Below, piece by piece: positions 6,029 through 8,120 of a stretch of 8,120 nucleotides of DNA (its first letter is position 1; the number at the start of each line of letters is the position of its first letter). Position numbers and translations under genes: made by a program. The DNA is from Thermoleophilaceae bacterium (GTDB lineage Bacteria; Actinomycetota; Thermoleophilia; Solirubrobacterales; Thermoleophilaceae), in contig JACCZP010000068.1 in the NCBI GenBank assembly GCA_013695885.1, forward strand, positions 1 to 8,120, in the 5' to 3' direction. The notes beneath the pieces are model-generated. The model was not told the origin of the DNA and ran no database searches. It worked only from the letters and a program-made list of their open reading frames with translations.

Positions 6029-6997
6029 CTATCGGCCGTTGGAGCGCGGACCGTGACCGTCCGCGGTCTCGATCTCGAGCAGAGCGCGGTCGGGCGCGTG
6101 GTCGACCTGGAGGGTGGTGTGCTCGAGGTCGAACTCGTGGCGCAGGAGGGTTTCGAGCTCGCGACGGCGGGCGTGGCAGTCCTCGCCGCGACCCACCAGC
6201 ACGTGGGCGGCGAGCGCCGGGAACCCGGAGGTGATCGTCCACACGTGGAGGTCGTGGACCTCGACCACTCCGTCGGCCTCGACCATGCGTCGCCCGACCT
6301 CCGAGGGGTCGATGCCGGCGGGAGCGGCCTCCAGTAGGACCCGAAGCGAGTCGCGCAGGATGCCGTAGGAGCTCGCGAGCACGAGCAGGCCGATGAGGAC
6401 GGAGACCAGCGGGTCGGCGTAGCCCCAACCGGTGGTCAGCACGATGATCGCCGCCGCGATGGCTCCGACCGAGCCGAGCATGTCGGCCATCACGTGTCGG
6501 AGGGCGGCGGACACGTTGAGGCTGCGGTCGCCGCCTCGGGCCAGCACGGCGGCTCCCACCGCGTTGACCACAAGCCCGGCGAAGGCGACCGCGAGCATGG
6601 GGCCCGCCAGTATCGGTGAGGGCTCGGCCAGGCGGCCGAACGCCTCGATGAAGATCCACAGCGCGATGGCCACTAGCGTCACGCCGTTGGCGAGCGCGGC
6701 GAGGATCTCCGCGCGCTGGAGGCCGAAGGAGCGCTTCGGGGTGGCCGGGCGCCGGGCCAGCGCCAGGGCCAGCAGGGCGAGCCCGAGGGCCATCGCGTCG
6801 GAGAGCATGTGCCCGGCGTCCGCGAGTAGCGCGAGCGATCCGGTGAAGAGGCCGCCGACCACCTCCACCACGGCGAAGGCGGCGACCAGGACGAGCACGA
6901 CTCCCAGCGCGCGTCCGTTCGCCGTCCGGTCCGGAGCGTGCACGTGGGGATGGCCGTGCGAGTGCCCCTGCGCGTGCGAGTGGCCGTGGCCGCTCAG
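6029..6997 (-). CDS. CDF-family zinc/divalent cation exporter (ZitB/CzcD-like), probable CTG start
   Basis: A cation diffusion facilitator of about 322 residues. CDF proteins are membrane proton antiporters that export Zn2+ and related metals. Counting from the CTG at 6997: a His-rich N-terminus (residues 2-20, nine His), six hydrophobic segments, HMLSD in TM2 (H63, D67) and HVMAD in TM5 (H168, D172). This is the HDHD tetrad of zinc-type members. The C-terminal cytoplasmic domain shows HDLHVWTITSGF and HTTLQVDH, typical of the family. The first conventional start is GTG 6943, giving 304 residues, but it lacks a Shine-Dalgarno and cuts off the His-rich segment. No ATG, GTG or TTG lies in this frame between the upstream stop near 7069 and 6943. 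CTG 6997 has GAGGAG five bases upstream and overlaps a TGA of a 19-codon ORF. Upstream member of an operon with the cyclase, 7 bp apart. Confidence 0.9.
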   Translation of the reverse strand: MSGHGHSHAQGHSHGHPHVHAPDRTANGRALGVVLVLVAAFAVVEVVGGLFTGSLALLADAGHMLSDAMALGLALLALALARRPATPKRSFGLQRAEILAALANGVTLVAIALWIFIEAFGRLAEPSPILAGPMLAVAFAGLVVNAVGAAVLARGGDRSLNVSAALRHVMADMLGSVGAIAAAIIVLTTGWGYADPLVSVLIGLLVLASSYGILRDSLRVLLEAAPAGIDPSEVGRRMVEADGVVEVHDLHVWTITSGFPALAAHVLVGRGEDCHARRRELETLLRHEFDLEHTTLQVDHAPDRALLEIETADGHGPRSNGR

Positions 6998-7053
6998 GAG
7001 AGCTCCTCGACCTTCCAGACGACGAGGAAGCCGGCGACTACGAGCGCGGGCAT
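6994..7053 (-). CDS. Possible 19-codon leader ORF ahead of the CDF exporter
   Basis: ATG at 7053-7051 opens a short frame, MPALVVAGFLVVWKVEELS, ending at TGA 6996-6994. The peptide has a short hydrophobic stretch and a charged end. Its stop overlaps the proposed CTG start of the CDF gene in a CTGA arrangement, and the GAGGAG serving that start lies inside its last codons, as in translationally coupled pairs. A TAGCCT box (7069-7064) lies 10 bp ahead of the ATG, and a weak GGCGGG precedes it. It could be a coupling leader, the remnant of a longer gene, or chance. I do not recognise the peptide. Confidence 0.35.
   Translation of the reverse strand: MPALVVAGFLVVWKVEELS
7003..7008 (-). promoter_or_regulatory. 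Ribosome binding site deciding the CTG start of the CDF gene
   Basis: GAGGAG on the minus strand, five bases before CTG 6997-6995. It is one of the few clear Shine-Dalgarno sequences in the window. It supports translation of the His-rich N-terminus rather than starting at GTG 6943, which has no such site. Confidence 0.5.
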
Positions 7054-7063
7054 CGTCCCGCCA

Positions 7064-7069
7064 AGGCTA
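7064..7069 (-). promoter_or_regulatory. Candidate -10 element for the leader ORF / CDF / cyclase operon
   Basis: TAGCCT on the minus strand fits TANNNT and would start transcription around 7057, a few bases before the ATG at 7053. No good -35 is seen. The 83-bp region 7054-7136 must also hold the promoter of the divergent coiled-coil gene; CAAGAT at 7122-7127, ten bases before its ATG, is a weaker candidate for that. Confidence 0.25.
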
Positions 7070-7136
7070 GATGCCCATGGGCTGGTGCAGGAGCGCGCCC
7101 AGTCACGGCCGACCGGTCTGACAAGATCGGCGGACG

Positions 7137-7973
7137 ATGAGCGACGGGAGCTCGTCCAGCACGACGGAATCGACGCAGACGCCGGACGGCGAGGGGGCCC
7201 GCGTCTCGGCGTCCCCTGCCGCCGACGAGGCCGCCGGGAAGGTGGAGACCATCCTCGCCGCGGCGGAGAGGGTGGCCGAGCAGGTGCGCCGCGACGGCGA
7301 GGCCGACGCCGACGCCGAGCGCCGGCATGCGGCGGAGAATGCCGCGGCCGAGAGGGCGCGCGCGACCGAGGAAGCCGAGGCCGAGCTCCAGCGGGCCGCC
7401 GGCGAAGTCGAGGCGCTGCGCGCGGAGGCGTTCTCAGACGTCCAGGAGGTGCTGAGAACCGCCCGCGAGGAGTCCGTCCGGGTGCGTGACGGTGCGCGGG
7501 CGGAGGCCGAGCAGATGCTGGCCGGCGCGCGTCGTGAGGCGCAGGCCCTGAAGGCCGAGGCCGCCTCGGATCGGGCACAGGCCGAGTCCGACCGTACCGC
7601 GGCCGCCGAGGAGGCATCGACGCTGCGCGCCGAGGCGCGCCAGGAGTCCGACGGCCAGCTCGAAGCCGCTCGGCGCCGGGCCGGCGAGCTGGAGGGTGAG
7701 GCTCGCGAGAAGGCCAGCGCCCGGGTGGCCGACGCTCAGAACGCCGCCGACGAGGCGCTGGCCGAGGCGCGCGCGCTGAGCGAGGGCCTGCGTGCGCTCG
7801 GCACCACCCTGTCGGACCGGGCCGAGCGCATCCTGCGCGACGTGCAGGGCGCCCACCGGCGGATCACCGGCGAGCTGCGAGGGGCGAGCGGCGGTCGCGG
7901 GGCGGGCGACGGCGATCGGGCGGGTGGCTCGGGCGCCGGCAGTCCGGACGTCCCGTCGTGGGTGCGCCGCTAG
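7137..7973 (+). CDS. Ala/Glu-rich coiled-coil protein of unknown function
   Basis: A 278-residue protein dominated by Ala, Glu and Arg. Residues 1-30 are Ser/Thr-rich and look disordered. About 31-245 is a long charged helix with the spacing of a coiled coil. The tail 248-272 is Gly-rich and disordered, ending in the short segment DVPSWVRR. Within the helix an imperfect unit recurs: LRAEAFSD at 94-101, LKAEAASD at 138-145, LRAEARQESD at 163-172. There is no signal peptide, no membrane segment, and no N-terminal DivIVA membrane-binding domain, although the helical part resembles DivIVA C-terminal regions in composition. Such low-complexity helices also resemble ATP synthase b-subunit stalks and scaffold proteins, so similarity searches would mislead. 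Divergent from the CDF operon; ends 2 bp before the convergent acyl-CoA dehydrogenase stop. I assign no function. Confidence 0.75.
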   Translation: MSDGSSSSTTESTQTPDGEGARVSASPAADEAAGKVETILAAAERVAEQVRRDGEADADAERRHAAENAAAERARATEEAEAELQRAAGEVEALRAEAFSDVQEVLRTAREESVRVRDGARAEAEQMLAGARREAQALKAEAASDRAQAESDRTAAAEEASTLRAEARQESDGQLEAARRRAGELEGEAREKASARVADAQNAADEALAEARALSEGLRALGTTLSDRAERILRDVQGAHRRITGELRGASGGRGAGDGDRAGGSGAGSPDVPSWVRR

Positions 7974-7975
7974 AC

Positions 7976-8120
7976 CTACCCGCTCCGGCTGGGCGCGATG
8001 GCCTGGATCCCCGTGATCTCGCGTCCGACGATCAGCGACTGGATCGAGTCCGTTCCCTCGAACGTGAAGATGGCCTCCATGTCCGCGTGGTGGCGGGCCA
8101 CATGGTTCTCGAGCAGGATG
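7976..8120 (-). CDS. Acyl-CoA dehydrogenase, glutaryl-CoA-dehydrogenase-like, C-terminal end only
   Basis: Forty-seven C-terminal residues are present; the rest lies beyond the right edge. The sequence includes ENHVARHHADMEAIFTFEG, then GTDSIQSLIVGREITGIQA, stopping at TAG 7978-7976. This matches the C-terminal pattern of glutaryl-CoA dehydrogenase (an RH...EA...TYEGT...LILGR.ITGIQAF arrangement). The Glu of the FEGT motif corresponds to the catalytic base of that enzyme. Family members are FAD-dependent and oxidise acyl-CoA thioesters; glutaryl-CoA dehydrogenase also decarboxylates to crotonyl-CoA in lysine and tryptophan breakdown. The short segment supports the superfamily firmly and the glutaryl type moderately. 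The last seven residues (APSRSG region) extend beyond the motif. Confidence 0.85.
   Translation of the reverse strand, partial: ILLENHVARHHADMEAIFTFEGTDSIQSLIVGREITGIQAIAPSRSG

Noticed and set aside
5482..6234. Plus-strand open frames opposite the GAF domains and CDF gene
   Set aside because: The minus strand encodes recognisable GAF and CDF proteins here; the plus frames have no motifs and only reflect third-position GC bias.
6994..7617. 207-codon minus-strand frame opposite the coiled-coil gene
   Set aside because: Arg/Pro-rich shadow. Only its last 19 codons, from ATG 7053, were kept as a possible leader because of their fit to the CDF start.

Overview
The window is very GC-rich (roughly 70% by eye). 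It has long antisense shadow frames, few Shine-Dalgarno sites, and starts that sit a few bases after TANNNT-like boxes. This suggests a high-GC actinobacterium that uses many leaderless transcripts. The gene mix (Aquifex-type aconitase, PHP hydrolase, glutaryl-CoA-dehydrogenase-like enzyme) would suit Thermoleophilia/Solirubrobacterales, but that placement is an inference. There are no RNA genes, insertion sequences, CRISPR arrays or clear terminators. Coding density is close to complete.

Layout. Positions 1-920 (-) encode a PHP-domain metallohydrolase whose C-terminus runs off the left edge. Only 25 bp separates it from a divergent plus-strand cluster: an MBL-fold hydrolase (946-2064), a PaaI-like hotdog thioesterase (2080-2496) and aconitate hydratase (2530-4581). 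The aconitase stop overlaps the stop of a convergent minus-strand gene by 4 bp. That gene (4578-6021) is a GAF-GAF-GGDEF diguanylate cyclase, split by a one-base frameshift at a five-base homopolymer (5262-5266). Upstream of it in the same operon is a zinc-type CDF exporter (6029-6997). The exporter's His-rich N-terminus can only be translated from a CTG start that overlaps the stop of a possible 19-codon leader ORF (6994-7053). A divergent gene (7137-7973) encodes an Ala/Glu-rich coiled-coil protein. It converges, with a 2-bp gap, on the C-terminal end of an acyl-CoA dehydrogenase related to glutaryl-CoA dehydrogenase (7976-8120).

Functionally these are mostly housekeeping genes: TCA cycle, acyl-CoA metabolism, metal efflux and c-di-GMP signalling. 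I see no defence, secretion, biosynthetic or mobile system, and no convincing undescribed multi-gene system. The observations most worth checking are the back-to-back -10 elements at 928-937, the CTG start and leader ORF of the CDF gene, the broken cyclase frame, and a Ser in place of the first cluster-ligand Cys of the aconitase.
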